This document shows, one piece after another, positions 7,515 through 15,508 of a stretch of 19,890 nt of DNA. The notes beneath the pieces are model-generated. The model was not told the origin of the DNA. It ran no database searches and worked only from the letters and a program-made list of their open reading frames with translations. Position 1 is the first letter of the stretch. Every line of letters starts with the position of its first letter. The position numbers and the translations under genes were made by a program. The stretch is from contig JAJYJL010000021.1 in the NCBI GenBank assembly GCA_021789565.1, positions 1-19,890 of the forward strand. Direction: 5' to 3'. This DNA comes from Acidobacteriota bacterium (GTDB taxonomy: Bacteria > Acidobacteriota > Terriglobia > UBA7540).

Positions 7515-8606
7515 ATGCGCTATTTATCACGCTTTCTCGTACTTTGGGGCATTGCCTTGCGCGTAAAACCGAGGCTCGGAAGGGCTGGTGTTCAAACTCG
7601 TAAAGCGAAAAGGCAGCGGACGCAGTTTTACCGGGACGTCTGGCATGAGGCAGCGAGAGAACTGGGAGCAACCTTCGAGGTGTTGGGAGATGGAAGCCTT
7701 AAAATCAGCCGCAATAGTTCAAGCGTCAGAGTGCGCAACAATTACACGCCGCTGGACCCTGCCACCCGCGACATTACCCTCGATAAATCTCTTGTTCACT
7801 CAATATTGAGCTCCCATGGCTTGCCCATTCCCAATCACGCCGAGTTCTCCCTAAGCAGCCTGAACAAGGCGTATGAATTCCTCGCCAAGCATCGAATCTG
7901 TGTTGTAAAACCCGCCGAGGGGACGGGGGCTGGAGGTGGTGTCACAACGGGAATAGAAGATCGCTTCCAGCTAGTCAAGGCCGCGGCCAGGGCTGCGGGT
8001 TACGGGCCAAGGCTACTGATAGAAGAACATCTGATAGGAGACGTTATTCGCCTCTTGTATCTTGATGGGAAGCTGTTGGATGCCGTGAAGCGGGGTTCCC
8101 CGACAATTCTTGGAGACGGCAGGTCAACGATTTCTCAGCTGGTTGAGAAATCGAACATGAGGCGGCTCAACTTAGGATACAAGGTCGCCCAGGTCACCCT
8201 GAAGTATGACTTTGACATGCAACGGACACTGGCACGACAAAACCTCTCATGGCGGTCTGTGCCGGCTAACGGTCAGCAAGTCATCCTTAAAACAGTCATC
8301 AATGACAATATGGCCGACGAAAACGAGTCGGTTTTCGATGAGGTTTCGGAAAGCGTTATCGCAAGCGGCCGCCGCGCAACTGAGTTGACCGGCGTGAGAC
8401 TTGTGGGTGTTGATGTCATCACCCCCGACATCCGGAAAGGACTCGTGGAGGCGGGCGGCAAAATACTTGAGGTCAACACAGCTCCTGGATACTATTACCA
8501 TTATTTCAAGCGGGATGGCGCCTGTCGTGTGGCTGTGCCCATTCTAAAGACCTGTCTAGAGCACGCGGACCAATATCAGGAGCATGAAAACTGTGTCCGA
8601 ACCTGA
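7515..8606 (+). CDS. Stand-alone cyanophycin-synthetase-like ATP-grasp ligase
   Basis: This 363-residue ATP-grasp protein has the ATP-binding segment VVKPAEGTGAGGGV (about 130-143), EEHLIGDVIRLLYLDGKLLDAVKRG, the cyanophycin-synthetase-type loop ILGDGRSTISQLV (about 198-210) and the metal-binding end ILEVNTAPG (E319, N321). By family knowledge it would form an amide or peptide bond through an acyl-phosphate. It corresponds only to the ATP-grasp part of CphA, and the C-terminal Mur-ligase half is missing. Its N-terminal segment has FYRDVWHEAARELGA. I chose ATG 7515, with GAGGG at 7501-7505, because an upstream in-frame start at 7407 would overlap the RraA-like gene by 59 bases. It probably joins an amino acid to a carboxylate made by the neighbouring genes. 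The substrates are unknown. Confidence 0.85.
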   Translation: MRYLSRFLVLWGIALRVKPRLGRAGVQTRKAKRQRTQFYRDVWHEAARELGATFEVLGDGSLKISRNSSSVRVRNNYTPLDPATRDITLDKSLVHSILSSHGLPIPNHAEFSLSSLNKAYEFLAKHRICVVKPAEGTGAGGGVTTGIEDRFQLVKAAARAAGYGPRLLIEEHLIGDVIRLLYLDGKLLDAVKRGSPTILGDGRSTISQLVEKSNMRRLNLGYKVAQVTLKYDFDMQRTLARQNLSWRSVPANGQQVILKTVINDNMADENESVFDEVSESVIASGRRATELTGVRLVGVDVITPDIRKGLVEAGGKILEVNTAPGYYYHYFKRDGACRVAVPILKTCLEHADQYQEHENCVRT

Positions 8607-8842
8607 CCGTAGCGCGCTGCCTCCACCGGCACTTCTTTTCGGCGGATTCAGCCGGGCATTCCTGGCGGTACAGAATTCGGCAACCCGATTTGTTCCAGTC
8701 TATTTCCTCAACAATTGACGGGCCAATATGTGATCGAGCCTGAATCGCCCGACCACGATAGGAATTTTTCCTGGATGCGGTGTTGATGAAGCATGCCCTG
8801 AACTATGAAGCACTGAATATTTCGAATAAAGAACATTGCTAG
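8584..8842 (+). pseudogene. Decayed 5' remnant of a second copy of the downstream ATP-grasp gene
   Basis: An ATG at 8584, overlapping the end of the preceding ligase gene, opens a 44-codon frame that stops at 8718. Residues 12-44 (LPPPALLFGGFSRAFLAVQN and onward to PVYFLNN) align with residues 21-52 of the intact ATP-grasp protein encoded from 9918 (LPPAILFGGFFQSFQVVE and onward to PVFVLND). I count 17 identities over 32 aligned positions. After the stop, other frames still look weakly protein-like, for example YVIEPESPDHDRNF at about 8727 and EFFLDAVLMKHAL from 8762, before TAG at 8840-8842. The simplest reading is a duplicated, truncated and frameshifted ATP-grasp gene left upstream of the oxygenase gene. 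A functional short peptide is a less likely alternative. Confidence 0.7.
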
Positions 8843-8883
8843 TGCACTTTGATTATTTCGCATCAAGACATAGGAGACACAGC

Positions 8884-9921
8884 ATGAATAATAAAATGAT
8901 CAACTTTGATCCTGCTCAGTACGCTGAAGACTTCGCTCGTAATGGATACGTTCACATTCGACAGGGAGTGACAGAGGAATTCTACGCAAAGTTGGTGAAC
9001 CATGTGGAGGAGGACCTCGGCGCCCGCAGCATGAAAGAGTTCGCTCTTGGCAACAAACAGCAGGCGATGTATGAGTTTCCGTCCGACGGAGATTACGTGC
9101 ACGAATTCTTCGATGCGGTTGGAAAAGTCTGCGGGCTCAAGCCGAGCGAGTTGGTCTTTTCAGAACGGCATATCAAGGCCTACCAGGCAGACGCCGAGCC
9201 GGAACCGCTTGCACACAAAGACCGGTTCGCATCGCAAATTTCTGTGGGCATTTCCGTCCACGTTCAGAAAGGCTCGACCCTTGTGCTCTACCCGGACGAG
9301 ATGACGGATGTCAACCCTTTCAATTCCTCCAAGGAACTCCGCGCCAGCCTTGCGCCGGATCGGTATCCGGAACTGGCGTTCAAGAACATGCATCGTGTTG
9401 AGATTCAGGATTCGCCGGGTGATGTGATCATGTTCCACGGCAATAGCATCTGGCACCTGCGAACGAATGCCGCCCTCACCACAATGCTGTACCTGAAGCT
9501 GAATGCCTTCAACTGTGATCCACTCGGGGAAGATCCCCGCACCGAGGAATATCGCATGAGAACACGTGCGGCTGTTTCCATGGACGATGGTCAGATTGAA
9601 CAGTTGGTTCCCTTGATCGGCCGGCGCGTCGATCACATCCAGCGGTACTACAGCCGCAACTGGGACGAAGTTTTCGGTGTGGTGCTCTGGAATGATAACC
9701 ACTTCACGATTGACGAGCAGGAATTTGCACTGTTAAGGGCAATAGATGGAAAGCGTGAATTGAGAACAATCCTTCAGAGTCTAAACGCCAATGGCGATCA
9801 AGGAACCCTGTTGCATAAGGTTCGCCGTCTGGCAGATCGTGGCGTGATCGATCTGGTCAACCAGGAACAGGATCGGTCCTCAGCGGTCGAGGCTTTTGAC
9901 AAAAGGGTCATTGCCGCATGA
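8884..9921 (+). CDS. Fe(II)/2-oxoglutarate-type oxygenase (PhyH-like) with C-terminal winged-helix-like domain
   Basis: The 345-residue protein has the iron facial triad expected of non-haem 2-oxoglutarate oxygenases: HKD (H111, D113) and a distal histidine in SIWHLRTN (H191), 80 residues later. The N-terminal segment DFARNGYVHIRQGVTEEF is typical of PhyH-like hydroxylases. These enzymes hydroxylate or desaturate small molecules or amino acids. Residues about 265-330 look like a separate small domain (FTIDEQEFALLRAIDGK, then LHKVRRLADRGVIDL), similar to PqqD-like or winged-helix appendages, which could bind a carrier or peptide substrate. The start is ATG 8884 with AGGAGA at 8872-8877. The stop overlaps the next ATG (ATGA), coupling it to the ATP-grasp ligase. 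The assignment as an oxygenase is good. The substrate is unknown. Confidence 0.82.
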   Translation: MNNKMINFDPAQYAEDFARNGYVHIRQGVTEEFYAKLVNHVEEDLGARSMKEFALGNKQQAMYEFPSDGDYVHEFFDAVGKVCGLKPSELVFSERHIKAYQADAEPEPLAHKDRFASQISVGISVHVQKGSTLVLYPDEMTDVNPFNSSKELRASLAPDRYPELAFKNMHRVEIQDSPGDVIMFHGNSIWHLRTNAALTTMLYLKLNAFNCDPLGEDPRTEEYRMRTRAAVSMDDGQIEQLVPLIGRRVDHIQRYYSRNWDEVFGVVLWNDNHFTIDEQEFALLRAIDGKRELRTILQSLNANGDQGTLLHKVRRLADRGVIDLVNQEQDRSSAVEAFDKRVIAA

Positions 9922-11123
9922 CCACCACTTTGTTGACGACTCCAGAAAGGACTATCCATATTGAGACTGAAAGAAACCTTCCACCCGCAATTCTCTTTGG
10001 GGGATTCTTTCAGTCATTCCAGGTTGTAGAGAGCTTGGCGAGACGGTCTATTCCGGTCTTCGTTCTCAATGACCGGTGGGCTGAAGCCCGCTACAGCCAT
10101 TACGCGCGGGCGATTCGCCTGCCGGAAAATGTTCCCTACACCGAGGCCGCGACAGACTTCCTGACCAGCAGCGCCTCCGACTACCTGGAGGGCAGCGTTT
10201 TGCTGGCAGCAGGCGACCAGGAACTCGAAATCGTCAACAGGCACCGTGAAACGTTGGCGAAAAAGTTCCGGCTCGACTTGTCAAACCCGGTCGCCCAGCA
10301 AATGATGCTGAACAAGCTGGCGACTTATGCGGCGGCGCAAGAAGTCGGGGTCCCGACCCCGCGATTTTGGAGAGTTCGGACCGAAGAAGACCTGCTCCGC
10401 TTGCGCGAGGAGTTTCCTTACCCGCTGATCGTCAAGCCTGAGGTATCACACGTTTTTGTAAAGAAGTTCAAGCGCAAGTTCTTTGTGGCTGAAAGTTTTG
10501 AACAGCTTCTGGAGAGCTTCCGCCTCACCATGGGTGCTGGAATTGATGTCGTGTTGCTTGAGATGATTCCAGGACCCGACAGTAAACTTTGCAGCTATTA
10601 CACCTATATAGATGAAGAGGGGAACCCTCTTTTCGACTTTACCAAGCGCATCATTCGGCGCTACCCGGTGAATATGGGTTTGGCCTCTTATCATATTACG
10701 GACCGGGTCGAGGGCGTGCGCGAACTGGCGCTGAAGCTGTTTCGGCACGTCGGATTGCAGGGCCTGGCGAACGCCGAGTTCAAATACGACGAACGCGACG
10801 GCCAGTTGAAACTGATCGAGTGCAATGCACGGTTTACTGCCGCGAACAGGCTCGTCGCAAAAGCTGGATTTGACTTGGGGAGCTTTGTCTATAACCGAAT
10901 TGTCGGCATCCCGCAGCCCCCACTAACTGAATTTCGAACAGGTTTGCGGATGTGGGACCCTCTACGGGATTTCCGTGCTTTCCTGGAACTCAGACAGCGC
11001 GGCGAGATAACGTTAATCCAGTGGCTGGGCAGCATCATGCATCGGACTTCCATCTCCTACTTTTCCTGGCGCGACCCGCTGCCGAGTCTTGTCCGGTTAT
11101 CGAAGCGGGCCAGGATATACTGA
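9918..11123 (+). CDS. ATP-grasp ligase (carbamoyl-phosphate-synthase-large-subunit-like)
   Basis: This is a 401-residue single-chain ATP-grasp enzyme. The N-terminal pre-ATP-grasp segment is PPAILFGGFFQSFQVVESLARRSIPVFVLND (first 20 residues from position 22). The middle holds NKLATYAAAQEVGVPTP and FPYPLIVKPEVSH with the ATP-binding lysine. The metal-binding end is LKLIECNARFTAANRL (about residues 301-316), with the E-x-N pair. This type of protein is usually annotated as a predicted carboxylate-amine ligase. Function within the type varies, including D-aspartate ligases and pseudopeptide ligases. It is translationally coupled to the oxygenase (ATGA). A decayed copy of its 5' end lies upstream of the oxygenase. 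The last 60 or so residues, rich in Arg and aromatic residues, resemble a membrane-peripheral tail. The substrate is not known. Confidence 0.85.
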   Translation: MTTTLLTTPERTIHIETERNLPPAILFGGFFQSFQVVESLARRSIPVFVLNDRWAEARYSHYARAIRLPENVPYTEAATDFLTSSASDYLEGSVLLAAGDQELEIVNRHRETLAKKFRLDLSNPVAQQMMLNKLATYAAAQEVGVPTPRFWRVRTEEDLLRLREEFPYPLIVKPEVSHVFVKKFKRKFFVAESFEQLLESFRLTMGAGIDVVLLEMIPGPDSKLCSYYTYIDEEGNPLFDFTKRIIRRYPVNMGLASYHITDRVEGVRELALKLFRHVGLQGLANAEFKYDERDGQLKLIECNARFTAANRLVAKAGFDLGSFVYNRIVGIPQPPLTEFRTGLRMWDPLRDFRAFLELRQRGEITLIQWLGSIMHRTSISYFSWRDPLPSLVRLSKRARIY

Positions 11124-11186
11124 ACAAGAGTTTTGATTCCATCTAACCTTACAAAATGCAGGCTCCTTCGGACCTTTCATCTGGTT

Positions 11187-11204
11187 CGCGAGACCAAACT
11201 CGCG
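11187..11204 (+). terminator. GC-rich hairpin, possible terminator or operator
   Basis: CGCGAG (11187-11192) and CTCGCG (11199-11204) form a perfect six-pair stem around the loop ACCAAA, 63 bases after the stop of the ATP-grasp gene. No T-run follows, so it is not a textbook intrinsic terminator. It could equally be a binding site or chance. Confidence 0.3.
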
Positions 11205-11286
11205 TGACACATTAGAGCATTCGCTTCCTGCCGCCTGATCGTTCACTGATTCCGGCATCGGGTCAAGATGTCCAATGAAAGTTTGT

Positions 11287-11318
11287 TTGGCAAACTCGAA
11301 AGTGGTTGTTGGTATACT
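11287..11318 (+). promoter_or_regulatory. Possible sigma-70-type promoter before the short nucleotide-sugar dehydrogenase gene
   Basis: TTGGCA (11287-11292) and TATACT (11313-11318) resemble -35 and -10 boxes, but the 20-base spacer is longer than the usual 16-18. The -35 candidate overlaps the inverted repeat AGTTTG-TTTGG-CAAACT (11280-11296), which might serve as an operator. The evidence is weak. Confidence 0.25.
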
Positions 11319-11488
11319 GGTTATCGAATGGCATTGAATGTGCCTTCGTCTAAGCCATGAACCGGCCTGATTGTTAAGGACGGTCGATGCATACCCCTGA
11401 TCGTCCAAGTACTACACATAGTGAAACCAGGAAAATCAAAAGAGTTGCGCGCTCTGCGAGCACTCTAATGACAGGAGGAAAGAAACTC

Positions 11489-12262
11489 ATGAAAGAGCAA
11501 GAAAAAGTTGTTGTTGTGGGGCTTGGAGAAATAGGGAAACCGCTTTTCGACCTGATCTCAAGGCGTCATGAGGCCATCGGGGTGGACATCAATCCGGTTG
11601 GCCGGATTCAAGGGGTCGATGTTATGCACGTGTGTTACCCGTTCCAGATCAAAGATTTCGTCGGCGAGACGGCCCGGTATATTGACCACTTTAAGCCCAG
11701 ACTGACCATCATCAACAGCACCGTGGCAATTGGAACAACCCGATCTGTAGCGAAGCGAACGGGCACTGTGGTGGTGAATAGTCCCGTTCGTGGCAAACAC
11801 ATCCGGATGCTGGAAGAACTGCAGCGTTATACCAAATTTGTGGGCGGGATCGACCGTGCCGCCAGCGAAGAGGCTGCCACGCATTTCTCGTCCTTCGGCT
11901 TGAAGAGCAGGATCCTCTCATCGCCTGAAGCGACTGAGCTGGCCAAACTCACCGAAACAACCTACTTCGGTTTGATGATCGCCTGGGCGCAAGAACTGGA
12001 GAGATACTGCGACCAATCAGGACAGAATTACGATGAAGTAGCTTCGTTCTACGAGGAGATAAAATTCTTTCCGCCGGTCAAATACTTTCCGGGGACCATC
12101 GGCGGCCATTGCGTGATGCCCAACATCAAGATCTTAAGGGAGTGGAACCAGTCTTTGATCCTTGAGGCGATTGAGGCCTCGAATCAAATGAAGACTGAGC
12201 GGGATAGCGAACGCAGTGCAGGGCACGCCACTGTGATCGCTGGAGCCAGGCCGATCGCTTGA
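11489..12262 (+). CDS. Short UDP-glucose/GDP-mannose-dehydrogenase-like protein
   Basis: The 257-residue protein has a Rossmann start VVVVGLGEIGKPLFDLI and VDINP, the family segment INSTVAIGTTRSV, an ELAKLTETTYFGL helix like the central dimerisation domain, and FPGTIGGHCVMPNI. The last corresponds to the region around the catalytic cysteine of nucleotide-sugar dehydrogenases (GGHC). Typical members are about 430 residues with a C-terminal UDP-binding domain. This one ends roughly 45 residues after GGHC and lacks that domain. Oxidation of a non-nucleotide substrate or a partner-dependent role is therefore possible. ATG 11489 is chosen, with AGGAGG at 11473-11478 ten bases before it. It opens the polysaccharide block. 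A full-type dehydrogenase gene starts at 19528. Confidence 0.78.
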   Translation: MKEQEKVVVVGLGEIGKPLFDLISRRHEAIGVDINPVGRIQGVDVMHVCYPFQIKDFVGETARYIDHFKPRLTIINSTVAIGTTRSVAKRTGTVVVNSPVRGKHIRMLEELQRYTKFVGGIDRAASEEAATHFSSFGLKSRILSSPEATELAKLTETTYFGLMIAWAQELERYCDQSGQNYDEVASFYEEIKFFPPVKYFPGTIGGHCVMPNIKILREWNQSLILEAIEASNQMKTERDSERSAGHATVIAGARPIA

Positions 12263-12350
12263 GATGGTTCACGGGCCCATGAGCGATGATAGTTCCATCT
12301 GCAGTCATGGACGTTGCCAGGGCGCCCGCTCCATCTGAAGATGTTCGCAG

Positions 12351-12356
12351 TATAAT
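12351..12356 (+). promoter_or_regulatory. Perfect TATAAT close to a gene start
   Basis: TATAAT lies 13-25 bases before the possible starts of the GT4 gene (TTG 12369 or ATG 12381). No good -35 box is seen at the expected distance. If it is used, the transcript would have a very short leader. It may be chance. Confidence 0.25.
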
Positions 12357-12368
12357 TTGGTGGTAACC

Positions 12369-13631
12369 TTGAGCACAAATATGGCACTTCGATATTCAGA
12401 GTCTCCAACCTCTGAGGCAGATTCGCGTCTGCAAGGGAAAAGGGTGGCCATGGTAACGTTTTCGCCCTATCCGGGCGACCCTCGTCCCCGCAGGGTAATC
12501 GATGTGCTTCTCAAAGAAGGTTTAACGGTTGACTTGGTGTGCCTTACCTCACAAGGCACGCAGAGGCGCGAGAGTTTGAACGGGATCAATATCCTTCGCC
12601 TGCCGATTGTGCATCGCCGCGGGAGCAAGTTCGCGTACGTCTGGAATTACTCCTCGTTCATTTTCCTGTCCGCGTGTATTCTGGCCTTTCGCTCGCTCAA
12701 GCGCCGGTATGATCTGGTCTACATCAACAACATGCCGGACGTCCTTGTGGTGAGTGCTCTGTTCCCGAAATTGCTTGGCGCAAAAGTGATCCTTGACCTG
12801 CACGATCCAATGCCTGAGCTGATGTCAACCATATTCAAGCTTGACGATTCCAGCCTGCCTGTACGGCTTGTGCGGTGGCTCGAGAAATGGAGCATAGCCC
12901 GTGCGCATACCGTTTTGACAGTAAACAACGCATGCAAGCGGGCATTTGCGTCGCGCAGTTGCCCACCGGAAAAGATCCATGTCGTAATGAATTCTCCGGA
13001 TGAGGGCATCATTCCTTTTCGAAGGCCGCGCTCACAGGCCTCTGCAGGCGATGTGCCCCCCAAACGTTTTGTGATGATGTATCACGGATCGATGGTCGAG
13101 CGAAACGGCCTGGAGGTTGCGGTAGATGCACTTGCTCTGGTCCGCAAAAGGATCCCGGCTGCCGAACTCAGAATCTACACTCGCGAAACCCCCTTCCTTC
13201 AAAAAGTGATGGACAAGGCGCGTAGCAACGGTTTGGAAGATTGTGTCCGCTTCATGGGACCAAAGCGGTTGGAGGAAATTGTCCGGGAAATTGAAGCGTG
13301 CGATCTGGGAATTGTTCCTAACCAAATGAATGCATTCACGGAGATTTGTACACCGACCCGGATATTTGAGTATCTATCAATGGGCAAGCCGGTGATTGCG
13401 CCGCGAACCACAGGTGTGGAGGACTACTTCGATCAGGATGCACTCCTCTTTTTTGAACCCGGAGATACAGATGAACTTGCCCGGATGATTGAATATGTTG
13501 CGTTTCATCGCACTGAGACTATGGAGAGGGTCCATTTAGGGCAGCGCGTCTTGCTGAAGCATACCTGGTCACGGGAGAGTCGAGTCCTCGTAGACGCCGT
13601 GGATGAACTCTTAAATGGAAACAAACCCTGA
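12369..13631 (+). CDS. GT4-family glycosyltransferase
   Basis: The protein of about 420 residues has the GT-B architecture. The N-terminal domain begins VAMVTFSPYPGDPRPRRVID and carries VYINNMPDVLVVSALFPKLL and VILDLHDPMPEL. The C-terminal nucleotide-sugar-binding domain has MMYHGSMVERNGLEVAVDAL, VRFMGPKRLEEIVREIEACD, and the signature FTEICTPTRIFEYLSMGKPVIAPRT with the donor-binding glutamate. It would add a sugar from a nucleotide donor to a lipid-linked or growing glycan at the cytoplasmic membrane. The start is uncertain. TTG 12369 has GGTGGT at 12359-12364 four bases before it, and ATG 12381 has no clear site. It lies between the short dehydrogenase and a polysaccharide deacetylase, which suggests exopolysaccharide synthesis. 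Confidence 0.9.
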   Translation: MSTNMALRYSESPTSEADSRLQGKRVAMVTFSPYPGDPRPRRVIDVLLKEGLTVDLVCLTSQGTQRRESLNGINILRLPIVHRRGSKFAYVWNYSSFIFLSACILAFRSLKRRYDLVYINNMPDVLVVSALFPKLLGAKVILDLHDPMPELMSTIFKLDDSSLPVRLVRWLEKWSIARAHTVLTVNNACKRAFASRSCPPEKIHVVMNSPDEGIIPFRRPRSQASAGDVPPKRFVMMYHGSMVERNGLEVAVDALALVRKRIPAAELRIYTRETPFLQKVMDKARSNGLEDCVRFMGPKRLEEIVREIEACDLGIVPNQMNAFTEICTPTRIFEYLSMGKPVIAPRTTGVEDYFDQDALLFFEPGDTDELARMIEYVAFHRTETMERVHLGQRVLLKHTWSRESRVLVDAVDELLNGNKP

Positions 13632-13814
13632 ATGCTCCTGGCTCGGGTTGTTCATCCTTAAGACACTATTTACGGGAATTCCTGCCCGACTGATGAATAT
13701 CCGTTGGCGGGAACGCCTTCCTGGCCGTTGCCGTTTCAGATATGCCACTATTTGAAGCGTGCGCGGTGGAAACAAATCCGCTCACGATTACTCTGCTGGG
13801 TGCTCCTGGTTATG

Positions 13815-15407
13815 GTTGGAGTTATTGCGAATCCGTTGGAATCCGAGGTAGTCTGCGAGTTTTTTGAACTGTTTAAGACCCCTTGGGAGTGGTGTCGCAG
13901 CGGCAGGCACTATGAGGTTCTGCTTTCTGCGAGGGACGGCGACCTCTCTGATTGCAGCGCAGATTTGACCGTTATTTATGGCGGTCGAAAGTTGCCTTTC
14001 GACGTTGAGGAGAGGCTGGAAATTGTTTCCCGCAAAGAACACCTGGATAAGGTGTATTACAGAGAAGACCCAATCACTATCTATGGAGAACTCGTAACCT
14101 TCAAACAGGCTTCCGGACCCCATGCTGAAGTAGAGAATGATGAGCCTGTTGTCTATTTCCGCCGGGATTCCGGCAGGGCGGTCGCGCGTGTAGGTTACGA
14201 TCTTTTTCAGGAAGTTCAGACGCTGCTTTCATCCGGGCAACCCATTGCCAACGCAAGCACCCCCGCGCTGGAGTTGCATATCGCCTTGTTGCGGGACCTC
14301 ATTGTTAAAAGCGGCGTCGCCTTTGCAGAGGTCCCCCCGGTACCCGAGGGATATCGATTCATCGCCTCTTTGACTCATGACGTTGATCATCCTTCGATTC
14401 GGCGCCACAAGTTTGACCATACAACGTTGGGATTCCTGTATCGTGCAATTCTGGTTTCCCTGGCAAAGGCATGGCAGAAGCAGCTTCCTGTACGCAGCCT
14501 GTTGAGGAACTTGGCGGCAGCAATAAAGCTGCCGTTCGTTCATCTGGGTCTTGCAAAGGACTTCTGGTATGAGTTCGACCGGTATCTGCGCCTGGAAGAA
14601 GGACTGCCGTCCACTTTCTTTGTGATTCCTTACGGGGGACGTCCGGGACGCCTTGAAAATGCGCCCGCTCCCGGTTTCAGGGCCTCGCGATATGGCGCTG
14701 CCGATATCGCGGAGAAAATTCGAGCATTGCTGTCTGCTGGATGCGAAATCGGGCTTCACGGCATCGATGCATGGCTTGATAGTTCAAGTGGACGTGCCGA
14801 ACTGGAAGTGATCCGCGAAATCACCAGGGTGGAAAGTGTCGGGGTGCGGATGCATTGGCTCTATTTTGGCGGACAGTCAGCGATCGCCCTGGATGACGCC
14901 GGAGCCGATTACGATTCAACTATCGGGTACAACGAGACGATCGGCTATCGGGCCGGAACGACTCAGGCTTACAAGCCGCTGGGGGCGAGCCGGCTGCTCG
15001 AATTACCGCTCCACATCATGGATACCGCCATGTTTTTCCCCTCCCATTTGAATTTGTCGCCTTCAGAGGCTCATGTGAGAGTCGCCCGCATCATTGATAA
15101 CGCGGTTCAGTTTGGAGGCGTCGTCACTGTCAACTGGCATGACCGCAGCATTTCTCCTGAACGATGTTGGGATGACTTTTATATCGATCTGGTCAGGGAA
15201 CTCCGCGACAAGGGAACGTGGTTCGCGACTGCGGCCGACACTGTTGCGTGGTTCAGGAAGCGTAGGTCAGCCGTATTCGAATTCGGCAATGGTGAATCGG
15301 ATATACCGCGCCTCAGGACCCTTGACGATGAAACCGCAGATTTGCCGGCGTTGCAATTGCGAGTTTACAATGTGCGACAAACGCAGCCAGGATTTTGCGT
15401 TATGTGA
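13815..15407 (+). CDS. Divergent polysaccharide deacetylase (CE4-like), type with EFFELFKTPWE N-terminus
   Basis: The 530-residue protein has an N-terminal part with EFFELFKTPWEWC. A NodB-like catalytic region follows, with SLTHDVDHPSIRRHKFDH (about residues 186-203), where the Asp and His residues stand in for the TFDDG metal motif. Further on are STFFVIPYGG, CEIGLHGIDAWLDS with the second motif histidine, MHWLYFGGQSAIALDDAG, and VVTVNWHDRSISPERCW near the C-terminus. CE4 enzymes remove N- or O-acetyl groups from glycans using a metal. I prefer ATG 13815 because the conserved region begins right after it. An in-frame TTG at 13704 would add 37 residues including a hydrophobic stretch, but has no Shine-Dalgarno sequence. 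The substrate is presumably the glycan built by the adjacent glycosyltransferases. Confidence 0.78.
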   Translation, partial: VGVIANPLESEVVCEFFELFKTPWEWCRSGRHYEVLLSARDGDLSDCSADLTVIYGGRKLPFDVEERLEIVSRKEHLDKVYYREDPITIYGELVTFKQASGPHAEVENDEPVVYFRRDSGRAVARVGYDLFQEVQTLLSSGQPIANASTPALELHIALLRDLIVKSGVAFAEVPPVPEGYRFIASLTHDVDHPSIRRHKFDHTTLGFLYRAILVSLAKAWQKQLPVRSLLRNLAAAIKLPFVHLGLAKDFWYEFDRYLRLEEGLPSTFFVIPYGGRPGRLENAPAPGFRASRYGAADIAEKIRALLSAGCEIGLHGIDAWLDSSSGRAELEVIREITRVESVGVRMHWLYFGGQSAIALDDAGADYDSTIGYNETIGYRAGTTQAYKPLGASRLLELPLHIMDTAMFFPSHLNLSPSEAHVRVARIIDNAVQFGGVVTVNWHDRSISPERCWDDFYIDLVRELRDKGTWFATAADTVAWFRKRRSAVFEFGNGESDIPRLRTLDDETADLPALQLRVYNVRQTQPGFCVM

Positions 15408-15508
15408 TGCTGCGTCAGCCTCGTGCCGCACAGATCGATATTGGGACGAGACTCGATCAACCGAGTTCCGTTCGACTCTTTCCAGAGTGCAAGTGATAAG
15501 AAATTAAT

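Larger units (their letters stand above)
11124..11488 (+). other. 365-bp gap without a supportable gene between the ligase/oxygenase block and the polysaccharide block
   Basis: No frame in this stretch gives a recognisable protein. It holds a perfect 6-bp GC-rich hairpin at 11187-11204, another short inverted repeat at 11280-11296 and a possible promoter at 11287-11318, listed separately. The in-frame codons upstream of ATG 11489 (from 11387) are read as leader because AGGAGG at 11473-11478 lies just before 11489. The position at the change of gene content suggests a transcription-unit boundary. Confidence 0.5.
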
